Part shown: positions 1 through 8,972 of the stretch, in pieces
How positions within the stretch are numbered: position 1 is the stretch's first letter
Layout of the letters: each line of letters opens with the position of its first letter
NCBI RefSeq assembly: GCF_024642405.1
Contig: NZ_JAHEBC010000011.1
Span: forward strand, 1 to 32,663
Direction of reading: 5' to 3'
Origin: Algoriphagus sp.
GTDB taxonomy: Bacteria > Bacteroidota > Bacteroidia > Cytophagales > Cyclobacteriaceae
DNA length: 32,663 bases
Notes under the pieces: generated by a model
Told to the model about the DNA's origin: nothing
The model's database searches: none
The model's input: only the letters and a program-made list of their open reading frames with translations
Translations under genes and position numbers: made by a program

Positions 1-2295
1 TGTAAGCGGGTCATTGATTTCTGATTCCAGCAGAATTTCTTGTCCACTTTTTACGGAAGTTAAGTTATCGCCTTCTTTATTTTTAAGGGAAGTAACTTTT
101 ATTTCCAATTCTGGAAAAGAGAGTTTGAGGCTTGGATCACCTAAAAGAGAAAAGTTTCGATTGAGAGCACCGTTAAGACTGTTGTTTTTTGTGTTTTTAA
201 AAATTGTACCAAGATCCTGATAAATACCATTTTCTCTTTTAAACAATTCTTGAGAAAAAGCCTCATTGATTGTGAAATTGACACTTGAAAAAACCGGTCT
301 CCCTGTAGTAAGTAACCCAATTGCACCTTTTCCTTTTGCAATAATCAATTCTTCGGCAGCAGATCTTAAAAAAGGACTATCATGCCTTCCAAATTCACAA
401 GTAGCTGTCATCCATAAGGCCAGATTTTTTTGTTTTGGCCAATTGTTGATATCTGAGACTATAAAAATCTCCTCTGCTGCAAGCGTTGTTTCATTTCCGT
501 GACCAATATAGTTTAGAACCAAGGTGCCATTTTCCAAGGTTTTTTCTAAAATTGATTTGGCCTCTGGAGACTTTTGGCTTTCTCCAGCTGTAGCGGAAAT
601 TTGTTCGTAACCATCTAGATATAGCTTTTCTTGAATAATATCAGTTGAGTTTATTTTTAAATACTCGGAATGCCTTTCTGCATCTCGCATATGAATATTA
701 TTGTCTCCATCATCCACCAAAAATGAAATATTCTTTTTCCAAAATCCTGGCTCATTAAAAGATTCATATTCAATTATTTTATTTACCACATTTATGGCCT
801 CCTCAGAATTAACAACTGGTAAACGACCGATTCCAATTTGAATTAGCTCATCTCCATCCTTACTTTCTTCCCAATTTCCCTGACCAAATTCCAATAGTCC
901 TAGAAAATCATCTGAACTAAAAGTAAATAGAGGGTTCAGGCTATTCCTACTGGAATAAATTGGTATTAGACTCGCTCGGCCACCTAATTTACCTTTGTTG
1001 TCAAACGTTCCTTTCCCTAATAGCAAAACATTTTTTAACCCCTTATCAGGATGATATCGAGCAGCTAAAAAATTTCTGATGGCTATAATATCCTTATTTC
1101 CATAACCAAATGAATTGTAAATATCAGATAAATAGGCAATTTCAGTATCAATTCCCCTATTAAGCTTATGAGCTTTTAGCTTTTCCGCTGCGAATGAGAA
1201 AACTTTGGGAGCAATAATGATGAGTTCTGATGAATTTTCTTTAGCCAAATCTCTGGAAATTGATTCAAAATCTTTTAATTCCGGAGTTTCTGATGAATCA
1301 AAAACCAATAGTCTATTACTATTAATGGTTAAACTTGATTGAGAAACAAGTTTTATGGGGTTGAAAAAATCACTGATATCCCAATAATCTAAATCTAGCT
1401 CCCTCTCAATTTTATAACGGTCGTTTTCTAAATTAAAATAGATTCCAGTCTTTAAATCAGCGCTTGAATAAGGAATTCCCAAAGCTATGTAATCCCAATA
1501 TCCAGAGGAATTCAAATCTGAGCTCTGAAACCTAATTCGAATCCTTTCTAATTGATTGGAGCCAGGATTATACTCTACATTAAATCTATTTTCTATTCCT
1601 TTTATACCATAGGTTGTATTGGGTATTGCCGGGAATTCTGTTTCATAAATTGAATTATCATCTGCCAGAATTGAAATTGAAGAAGCAGTCAAGGAACTTG
1701 ACATAATGGTACCAAAGATTTTCCAACTACCTGTAATTCCAGAATTTTCGAAAACTGAAATTGTCCTTGAACTCCCTGAAAAGATTGGTTCTGAAAACCA
1801 TTTCCTGCCTGAATTTAAGATGTTTGTAATTTCGCCTTTAAAGGCTTTCATCTGGTAAAGGATACCAAAAGTATCTCCAGAATCTTCTACTTGGAGCTCG
1901 TCTATTTGTTTAGAGGGATTTCCCACCTCAATTAAATAACTCAGGCTGTCTGTAAATAGATGATTTTGATAATCTAATTCAGCTTTGTCTTCAGTTTTAA
2001 AAGTATGAGGACCTTCTAAAAATATATATAATGAGCCGTCCTGAATGGAACTTGGGATTTCTTGTAACTCTAACTGTTCTTCTTTAAGAATTTGAGGAAG
2101 CATACCAGGATAGCCATATATCGAAAGATCTTCGATTGAGTTTGCTCCCAGTTCTTTTGCGATCGATTCAGGTATTTTATAAACTCCAGATTCAATGATC
2201 TTGAAAGTGTAGAATTTAGTTTGGGAAAACGAATTCCAATAAATCGTAAGACTTATAATAAAAATTAAGAAGCATTTCCTCCTGCTGCGTCTCAT
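1..2295 (-). CDS. porU: Type IX secretion system sortase PorU, C25 (gingipain-like) peptidase; 3' end truncated by window edge
   Basis: Translated by hand; not in ORF track because no stop lies in the window. Starts MRRSRRKCFLIFIISLTIYWNSFSQTKFYTFKIIESGVYKIPE (signal peptide). C25 motifs ...GTLVLNYIGHGNETTLAAEEIF (His codon about 499-501) and LWMTATCEFGRHDSPFLRSAAEEL (Cys codon about 397-399), both in frame with the ATG at 2295. Long central stretches I translated were stop-free. Confidence 0.9.
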   Translation of the reverse strand, partial: MRRSRRKCFLIFIISLTIYWNSFSQTKFYTFKIIESGVYKIPESIAKELGANSIEDLSIYGYPGMLPQILKEEQLELQEIPSSIQDGSLYIFLEGPHTFKTEDKAELDYQNHLFTDSLSYLIEVGNPSKQIDELQVEDSGDTFGILYQMKAFKGEITNILNSGRKWFSEPIFSGSSRTISVFENSGITGSWKIFGTIMSSSLTASSISILADDNSIYETEFPAIPNTTYGIKGIENRFNVEYNPGSNQLERIRIRFQSSDLNSSGYWDYIALGIPYSSADLKTGIYFNLENDRYKIERELDLDYWDISDFFNPIKLVSQSSLTINSNRLLVFDSSETPELKDFESISRDLAKENSSELIIIAPKVFSFAAEKLKAHKLNRGIDTEIAYLSDIYNSFGYGNKDIIAIRNFLAARYHPDKGLKNVLLLGKGTFDNKGKLGGRASLIPIYSSRNSLNPLFTFSSDDFLGLLEFGQGNWEESKDGDELIQIGIGRLPVVNSEEAINVVNKIIEYESFNEPGFWKKNISFLVDDGDNNIHMRDAERHSEYLKINSTDIIQEKLYLDGYEQISATAGESQKSPEAKSILEKTLENGTLVLNYIGHGNETTLAAEEIFIVSDINNWPKQKNLALWMTATCEFGRHDSPFLRSAAEELIIAKGKGAIGLLTTGRPVFSSVNFTINEAFSQELFKRENGIYQDLGTIFKNTKNNSLNGALNRNFSLLGDPSLKLSFPELEIKVTSLKNKEGDNLTSVKSGQEILLESEINDPLT

Positions 2296-2984
2296 TCACT
2301 TCTCATTGCGTTTTCTGTTACAGATAAACCAAGGTATGAAATGATAATCAAAGGAATACCTGCTAATCCAAGCCAGACAAATAGTAAGAGACTTACAACT
2401 ATTAATACATATCTAAAAATATTCTTTGAGAAAGCAAAAGACTTAAATTTCAGGGCTATTAAAGGTATTTCTGAAATGAGTAAAATTGAAAGAGATAAAG
2501 CAATTGCAACCACAAAAAATGGGGAAGTTATAACTGTTCCAATTTTTGGCCACTGGATGGCAAAGTGGGGTATTGTGCTGACAAAAAGCGCCGCAGCAGG
2601 AGTAGGAACTCCAATAAATCGGTCTGTCTGTCGAGTATCTAAATTGAATTTAGCCAATCTCAATGCTGAAAATAATGGTAGGATTAAAGTACAATAGGGT
2701 AACCATTCAATCTGAGAATTGGTTTTTGCCATAGCAAACAAAATAATACCTGGAAGTACTCCAAACGATACTAAATCCGCTAAAGAATCCAGTTGCTTTC
2801 CCAATTCACCTTGAACTTTTAATATTCTCGCAGCAAACCCATCGACAAAATCTAAGAATGCTGAAATTAAAATAAACCAGGCTCCTGAGATGATATTTCC
2901 ATCAAGAACCCAAATAATTCCAATTATTCCTGAAAGTAAATTCAGTAAAGTAATGGAATTGGGAATATGTGATTTGATTTTCAA
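2292..2984 (-). CDS. pssA: CDP-diacylglycerol--serine O-phosphatidyltransferase (CDP-alcohol phosphatidyltransferase family)
   Basis: CDP-OH-P motif DG-x2-AR-x8-G-x3-D-x3-D seen as DGFAARILKVQGELGKQLDSLAD; N-term IKSHIPNSITLLNLLSG; multiple TM segments. Start codon is TTG (2982-2984 on + reads caa). Confidence 0.88.
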   Translation of the reverse strand: MKIKSHIPNSITLLNLLSGIIGIIWVLDGNIISGAWFILISAFLDFVDGFAARILKVQGELGKQLDSLADLVSFGVLPGIILFAMAKTNSQIEWLPYCTLILPLFSALRLAKFNLDTRQTDRFIGVPTPAAALFVSTIPHFAIQWPKIGTVITSPFFVVAIALSLSILLISEIPLIALKFKSFAFSKNIFRYVLIVVSLLLFVWLGLAGIPLIIISYLGLSVTENAMRSE

Positions 2985-3634
2985 GATCTTGCTCTTTGAC
3001 CCACAAATGGGTTGTGTATTTTTTCGAAACCTATGGTTGTTTTTGGTCCGTGTCCTGGGTAAGCTACAGTCTCTTCAGGTAGCGAAAACAATTCAGATTT
3101 AATTTTGGCAAATAAAAGGTTTTGATTCCCTCCAGGAAGATCAGTTCTTCCAATGCTACCTTTAAAAATGGTGTCCCCTGAGATTAATTTTTTAGATCCT
3201 TCATGATAAAAAACCACATGCCCTGGGGCATGCCCCGGGACATAAATAATTTTTAAAGATTCGTTTCCCACTTTTATACTTTCTCCTTCCTTTAGATAAT
3301 CGTCAGGTTCAGCACCTTCATACATTTTGAAACCATAATTAGGAGCGTATGCCTCTACAGATTTTAATACAGGTAAGTCTTCTTTATGAATCAATAAAGG
3401 AATTCCGAAAGTCCTCTTTGCCCAAGCATTTCCTAAAACATGGTCAATATGACAATGCGTGTTAAGCAGTTGAGTCAATTTGATATTGTTTTCTATAATA
3501 AAATTTTTGAGTTCCTGTCTTTCAGATTCTTCATAACATCCAGGGTCAATTAAAGCTCCCTCTCCCGTTTCATCATAAAGGAGGTAAGTATTTTCTTGAA
3601 AGGGGTTAAAAGTAAAAGTCTTTATATTAAGCAT
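2981..3634 (-). CDS. MBL-fold metal-dependent hydrolase (glyoxalase II-like)
   Basis: THCHIDHVLG metal-binding motif, GHAPGHVVFY, SGDTIFKGSIGRTDLPGG, YPGHGPKTTIG. Track ORF begins at 3691, but MLNIKTFTFNPFQENTYLLYDE (Met at 3634) is the more likely start. Confidence 0.88.
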   Translation of the reverse strand: MLNIKTFTFNPFQENTYLLYDETGEGALIDPGCYEESERQELKNFIIENNIKLTQLLNTHCHIDHVLGNAWAKRTFGIPLLIHKEDLPVLKSVEAYAPNYGFKMYEGAEPDDYLKEGESIKVGNESLKIIYVPGHAPGHVVFYHEGSKKLISGDTIFKGSIGRTDLPGGNQNLLFAKIKSELFSLPEETVAYPGHGPKTTIGFEKIHNPFVGQRARS

Positions 3635-3689
3635 AGGAAATGTCAGTTCGAAGCCAACAAAATAAAGAATTATACCTTTAATTTGAGAC

Positions 3690-4736
3690 ATGGAAATTGA
3701 TTTTTTGCTAATCGGTCAAGGTATTGCTGGAACAGCACTTGGTTATCGCTTAAAGCATGCTGGGAAAACTATCAGAATAATTGATCAACCTTCAGGAAAT
3801 CAATCAAGTAGGATTGCAGCAGGATTATTTAATCCAATAACAGGAAGAAAAATGGTAAAAACTTGGTTTGCCGATTTTCTATTTCCAGAAATAAGTCCAT
3901 TCTATAAAGAATTAGAAAAGCTTACAGGGAAATCCTTTTTACACGAAAAACCTATTTATAGACCATTTCTCACAATTGAAGAACAAAATGAGTGGATGGG
4001 AAATAGTGCAGAAGAGGGATTTCAATTGTATCTCGATTCGATTTTCACTGATAGTCAAAACAAAAATTTACGAGATTCTTTTGGAGGAGTTATGTTAAAG
4101 AAGTCAGGATGGCTCGACATTAATATCTTTCTTGATTCCATGCAAGAGTATTTTTCTAAGGAATTGATACAGGAATATTTTTCAGAAATGGAATTGAAAA
4201 GAGAAGATGAATTTTGGGTTTACAAAGGAATCAGAGCGAGATCTTTGATTTATTGCAATGGTTTAGGTGCCATGGAATCATCCTTCTTTGGAAGTTTACC
4301 TTTTGCTCCGGTCAAAGGTGAAATTTTGGAATTAAAACAAGATTTTTGTCCTGACTATATTGTAAATAGAGGTGTATTTCGAGTTCATTTAGGGAATGGA
4401 ATCCATCGCGTGGGATCTACTTATTCTAAGCATGACTTGGAAGTGGGAGCAACAGATGAAGCTAAAAATGAGATTTTGTCAAAATTAAATTCTTTAGTTG
4501 ATTTACCAGTAAATGAAATTATATCTCATAAAACTGGGATTAGACCAGCGACAAGAGATAGAAAACCATTTTTGGGTAAACATCCTAAGGCTAAGAGCGT
4601 TTACATATTCGATGGTTTTGGAGCAAAAGGCGTTTCTTTGGTTCCATATTTCAGTAAAATGATGTGTGACTATTTAATTGGAGGCACATCCATAAGCAAA
4701 GAAGTAGACATAGCACGGTATTTTAATTATATTTAA
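3690..4736 (+). CDS. FAD-dependent oxidoreductase (DAO family)
   Basis: N-terminal dinucleotide-binding motif DFLLIGQGIAGTALGYRLKHAG; C-terminal TGIRPATRDRKPFLG...FDGFGAKGVSLVPYFSK typical of DAO-fold oxidases. Confidence 0.85.
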   Translation: MEIDFLLIGQGIAGTALGYRLKHAGKTIRIIDQPSGNQSSRIAAGLFNPITGRKMVKTWFADFLFPEISPFYKELEKLTGKSFLHEKPIYRPFLTIEEQNEWMGNSAEEGFQLYLDSIFTDSQNKNLRDSFGGVMLKKSGWLDINIFLDSMQEYFSKELIQEYFSEMELKREDEFWVYKGIRARSLIYCNGLGAMESSFFGSLPFAPVKGEILELKQDFCPDYIVNRGVFRVHLGNGIHRVGSTYSKHDLEVGATDEAKNEILSKLNSLVDLPVNEIISHKTGIRPATRDRKPFLGKHPKAKSVYIFDGFGAKGVSLVPYFSKMMCDYLIGGTSISKEVDIARYFNYI

Positions 4737-4757
4737 AAACATCTTTCAGTAAAAAGA

Positions 4758-7700
4758 ATGCGATATCACCTGTTCCGAATATTGATTTTTGCTGGTTTAT
4801 GGTTGAATTCATTTTTAGTTCTAGGTCAATTTGATCAAGACAGATTCGGTAAAAACAGAGTTCAGCACCAGCAATTTGAATGGTATTATTTTACCTCAAA
4901 CAATTTTGAGGTGTACTATTATGATCGTGGTGGTGCCAATGCTAAAATGGCCATTGAATTTTTAGAGTCAGAGTTTAATCGGCTGACTCAAATGATCGGT
5001 TATGTAGCCTATACTAAACCCAAAATCTATATTTATAATTCTCCTGAGGAATTGCTACAGAGCAATCTTAATTTGAATAAGAAAGAGCTCTATGAAGAAG
5101 GTCAGACCGATTTTAACAGATTAATAGCAGAGGTTTCTTACAAAGGCGAAGTAGATAAATTTAAAAGAGATTTACTCTATGCCACCTCCAAAGTAATCAT
5201 CCAAGAGATGTTGTATGGCTCTTCTGTTGCAGATGCTTTTCAGTCCAACTTAGTAAATGCTTTTCCAGAATGGTATGTGGATGGAATCGCATTATATCTC
5301 GCCTCTGGATGGAGTTTAGAAATGGATGATTTTGTTAGACATTATCTAAAAGAGGAAGAGAATCCAAAAATATTAAAGCTTAAGGAAAGAGAAGCTGCCT
5401 TAGTGGGACAATCTGTATGGAATTATATCGCAGAGCGATATGGAAGAAGGTATATCTCAAGTATTTTAAACCTCTCTAGAATCAACCGTAATGAAGAAAA
5501 CAGTATTGCTAATACCGTTGGCCTTAATTACGAAACTTTTAAAACCGAATGGAGAAAATATTATACAACAATTAATGAGCAAGTACATTCAAATTTTAAA
5601 GATGTCAGTAGGTCGAATGAAATAGTATCAACTTCTCCGCGGGTTATCGGAAAGATAAATGATATTAAATTCAGTCCTGACGGCTTGAATGTAGCTTATG
5701 TAATTAATAATGGAGGAAAATATAAGGTTCAGGTGAGAGAAATAAGTTCTGGAACTGAACGAACTGTTTTGCAAGGTGGTGCGGTTTATCAGGACCAGCA
5801 ACCAAATTTTTCGAGTCCGGTAATTGCTTGGAGGGATTCAGCAAACTTAGCTATTGCATCATTTAAAAGAGGGTTCACCACTTTGAGACTTAGATCAATA
5901 GATGGAACTAGTCAAGACAAAATCTTTTTGAGAAATATCACCCAAATTTTGAGTCTTGACTTTAATGAATCAGGTAGGAATATGGTTCTGTCTGCAATAT
6001 CAAATGGTAAATCTGATATTTATACATTAAACACAAGAGGGCAGGGGAAGAGGTTAACAAATGATGTGTTTGATGATTTGACTCCAATGTTTTTAAATGA
6101 TTCTACTATCATTTATTCGACAAATTTTACCGAATTGTCAGATTCTGTGGATGTAAAAGATTTAGAATTGAGTAGTCTTCCTGATGCCTACAATCTTTAC
6201 ATAATGGAGGTTGGAGATACAATTGTAACAAGAAAATTAACCAATACTGATAGTAAGAATATTCTACCTAGAAAATTGAATGGGAATAATTTGGTATACC
6301 TAAGTGATCTAAGTGGTATTTACAATTTGATGAGAATGAGTATCGGTTCCCAAATTTCAAATCAGATTTCAGGAAATGACAAGAGTATTGAAGTATTCGA
6401 TGTAAGTAGTAGAATGAATAAAATTGCTTACGCTTTCAGAGATGGAAGAGAGTCGTTTCTTAAAATAGAAAATTATTCCAGTGCTGATCAATTTACCCCT
6501 AGCACCCCTAGGGTTCAATTACAACAAGCTAAATCTTTGAACGAAAGGATTGCTGCTAGAAGGTTATTGGAAGAGAAAGAAAATCCAAGTACAAATGCTA
6601 TTCAGGATTTACAAAAGCAAGATACTGTGGTTGTTAAGATGGATACCACTAACAAAAATACTGTTACTTCTATTAATCTTGATCGATTGAGATTTGAACC
6701 GAAAAATGGCATTGATACTGATAATTATACTTTTGATTCATTACCTAATCCTATCCTTGAGCGTGAGAATACCTCAGGTCAAGGAAATAAAATTAATTTA
6801 CTGGATAACTTCAGGAAACAGAGTCTTCAAAAACGTGTTTCTGGACCAAGAAGAATGGATCCGCTGTTTTTAACAAATAGCATTAACACAAGATTTGTCG
6901 TCGATCCTTTACGAGGTTTTGGATTTAGTTTGACAGGTCATATGACAGACTTGCTAGATAATCATTCTTTTTATGGTGGGGTAATGACTACTTTAGATTT
7001 TAGATCAGGTGGTGATTTATTCTTTGAATATGAATATCTCAAAAGTAGAATTGATTTTAGAGCAAGGCTGGATCGGAGAACTATCAGGATCGAAGAAGAT
7101 ATTACTTTCCAAAAATATGTATTGACTAAAGTTGAGGCTGGATTCTCATATCCATTTAATATTAATGCCAGATTTACTTTAGCCCCTTTCGTTGCCAAAA
7201 CACAATACTTCAATTTGAATTCTGATTCTTTGATCCTAGGTCAAAACCCTGAGCAAAATCGGTTTGATGTCAATTATTTTGGAGGTAGAGCAGAATTTGT
7301 TTTGGACAAAACGGAGGCGATTGGACTTTATTCTCAATCAGGCTTTAAGGGAAAGATAGGATATATGCAATATCAGTCCTTCAATAACTCTTCCCGTTCT
7401 TTTGGAAACATGTATCTGGATTTAAGGAATTATCAGAAAATCCATAAAAATATTATTCTTGCTTCCAAACTTTATGCAGGGTCATATGTTGGCAATAACC
7501 CACAAACTTATATAGTGGGAGGTATGGATAATTGGCTATTCAACGAGTTTTATAGACCTCCTTCCAACAGACCAGAGGCCTCACCGATCCGGAATCCAAA
7601 TGGAGTAGAGAATTCCAATATCTTGTTTGCAGATTTTGTTGATTTAAGAGGATATGATTACGATGAAATCAGGGGTAGAAATGTAATTTCATTCACCACA

Positions 7701-8042
7701 GAATTGAGAATTCCAATATTCTCTTATTTAACAAGGGGAAATATTACATCAAATTTTATTAGAAATTTCCAATTGGTAGGTTTCTATGATATAGCTTCAG
7801 CTTGGAATGATTCGGCCCCTTGGGAAAAAGTAAATGACCAAAATACTGAAATAATAAATACTGAAGGGTCACCATTTACCATCGTTCTAAATAATTTCAA
7901 TAATCCTTGGCTTCAAAGTTATGGGGCAGGCCTAAGAACTGTATTGTTAAACTACTATGTGAAATTCGATGTGGCTCAGCCAGTTCGAAATTATAAAAAC
8001 GAAGATCTCAAGTTCTATGTAACTTTGGGCATCAATTTCTAA
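4758..8042 (+). CDS. Outer-membrane protein: degenerate peptidase-MA-like domain + TolB/WD40-like beta-propeller + C-terminal Omp85/surface-antigen-like barrel
   Basis: Signal peptide; N-region ...KVIIQEMLYGSSVADAFQSNLVNAFPEWYVDGIALYLASGW resembles gluzincin/peptidase MA layout; repeated propeller blades (INDIKFSPDGLNVAYVINNGGKYKVQVREI...); C-term TDLLDNHSFYGG and VDLRGYDYDEIRGRNVISFTTELRIPIF...FYDIASAWN and terminal aromatic (LGINF). Confidence 0.75.
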   Translation: MRYHLFRILIFAGLWLNSFLVLGQFDQDRFGKNRVQHQQFEWYYFTSNNFEVYYYDRGGANAKMAIEFLESEFNRLTQMIGYVAYTKPKIYIYNSPEELLQSNLNLNKKELYEEGQTDFNRLIAEVSYKGEVDKFKRDLLYATSKVIIQEMLYGSSVADAFQSNLVNAFPEWYVDGIALYLASGWSLEMDDFVRHYLKEEENPKILKLKEREAALVGQSVWNYIAERYGRRYISSILNLSRINRNEENSIANTVGLNYETFKTEWRKYYTTINEQVHSNFKDVSRSNEIVSTSPRVIGKINDIKFSPDGLNVAYVINNGGKYKVQVREISSGTERTVLQGGAVYQDQQPNFSSPVIAWRDSANLAIASFKRGFTTLRLRSIDGTSQDKIFLRNITQILSLDFNESGRNMVLSAISNGKSDIYTLNTRGQGKRLTNDVFDDLTPMFLNDSTIIYSTNFTELSDSVDVKDLELSSLPDAYNLYIMEVGDTIVTRKLTNTDSKNILPRKLNGNNLVYLSDLSGIYNLMRMSIGSQISNQISGNDKSIEVFDVSSRMNKIAYAFRDGRESFLKIENYSSADQFTPSTPRVQLQQAKSLNERIAARRLLEEKENPSTNAIQDLQKQDTVVVKMDTTNKNTVTSINLDRLRFEPKNGIDTDNYTFDSLPNPILERENTSGQGNKINLLDNFRKQSLQKRVSGPRRMDPLFLTNSINTRFVVDPLRGFGFSLTGHMTDLLDNHSFYGGVMTTLDFRSGGDLFFEYEYLKSRIDFRARLDRRTIRIEEDITFQKYVLTKVEAGFSYPFNINARFTLAPFVAKTQYFNLNSDSLILGQNPEQNRFDVNYFGGRAEFVLDKTEAIGLYSQSGFKGKIGYMQYQSFNNSSRSFGNMYLDLRNYQKIHKNIILASKLYAGSYVGNNPQTYIVGGMDNWLFNEFYRPPSNRPEASPIRNPNGVENSNILFADFVDLRGYDYDEIRGRNVISFTTELRIPIFSYLTRGNITSNFIRNFQLVGFYDIASAWNDSAPWEKVNDQNTEIINTEGSPFTIVLNNFNNPWLQSYGAGLRTVLLNYYVKFDVAQPVRNYKNEDLKFYVTLGINF

Positions 8043-8057
8043 TATTCAAAACTAATT

Positions 8058-8939
8058 ATGATCAAATCGATGACCGGCTTTGGAAATGCCGGATTCGAGA
8101 ATGAGCAGATGATGATCCATGTGGAAGTCAAATCTCTCAACTCAAAATTTTTGGACCTTTCCATTCGTAGTCCAAGACAATTTTCAGACAAGGAACACGA
8201 AATCAGGAATGTGGTACAAGGTGTTTTGGATCGAGGAAAAGTAAGTGTTTCTATAGAGTTTTTGTCGAAAAGCTCGAAGGATTTGCCCGTGTCAATTAAT
8301 GAGGAACTTTTTGAAACTTTTTATAAAAAGTTTAAAGAAATGGCTCAATCTGTCGGAGATGATTCCAATGATATTTTCAAATTAGCGCTTCAGGCTCCAA
8401 ATGTGATTAATAATGTCACTTCTGAAGAAAAGGATGAGGAACAAGAATGGGGAATGATCAAAAAAGTATTGTCGGAGGCCTTAGGTAATTGCAATAAGTT
8501 CCGAGTTGATGAAGGAGCTTCTTTAGAGGAAAAATTAAAAAGCAATATTGAAACTATCGCAGAAGGACTTTCAGATATAGTCAAAGAAGAAGGACAAAGA
8601 AAGGACAGGATTAAGCAAAAAATTAGAAATCATTTCAGTGAGTGGCTTGATGAAAATTCATTTGATGCGAATAGGTTTGAACAAGAATTGATTTATTATT
8701 TCGAAAAGTTGGACATTACTGAAGAGTTGGTAAGACTAGATACGCATTTGAAATACTTTTCTAAAATCATGGAGGAAGATAAAAACCAAGGAAAAAAACT
8801 TGGGTTTATCAGTCAGGAGATTGGTAGAGAGATCAATACTATTGGATCAAAAGCCAATGATGCCGGAATCCAGAAATATGTCATATTGATGAAAGATGAA
8901 CTTGAAAAAATCAAAGAGCAATCCATGAATGTACTTTAA
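8058..8939 (+). CDS. yicC: YicC family protein (endoribonuclease-type)
   Basis: MIKSMTGFGNA start; VEVKSLNSKFLDLSIRSPR; C-term KKLGFISQEIGREINTIGSKANDAGIQKYVILMKDELEKIKEQSMNVL, highly characteristic of YicC. Confidence 0.93.
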   Translation: MIKSMTGFGNAGFENEQMMIHVEVKSLNSKFLDLSIRSPRQFSDKEHEIRNVVQGVLDRGKVSVSIEFLSKSSKDLPVSINEELFETFYKKFKEMAQSVGDDSNDIFKLALQAPNVINNVTSEEKDEEQEWGMIKKVLSEALGNCNKFRVDEGASLEEKLKSNIETIAEGLSDIVKEEGQRKDRIKQKIRNHFSEWLDENSFDANRFEQELIYYFEKLDITEELVRLDTHLKYFSKIMEEDKNQGKKLGFISQEIGREINTIGSKANDAGIQKYVILMKDELEKIKEQSMNVL

Positions 8940-8972
8940 AAAGAGAGGCCTCTAAGCCTCTCTTTTTTTTAT
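8939..8972. terminator. Bidirectional rho-independent terminator between convergent genes
   Basis: Stem AAGAGAGGC (8941-8949) / GCCTCTCTT (8956-8964), T-run to the right and A-run to the left. Confidence 0.85.

Noticed and set aside
14-502. Small ORFs 14-220(+), 141-341(-), 266-502(+)
   Set aside because: They lie inside the porU reading frame on the minus strand, which has clear family motifs; the small ORFs have none.
2341-2697. 118-aa plus-strand ORF antisense to pssA
   Set aside because: Shadow ORF of a strongly supported pssA frame; no recognisable domain.
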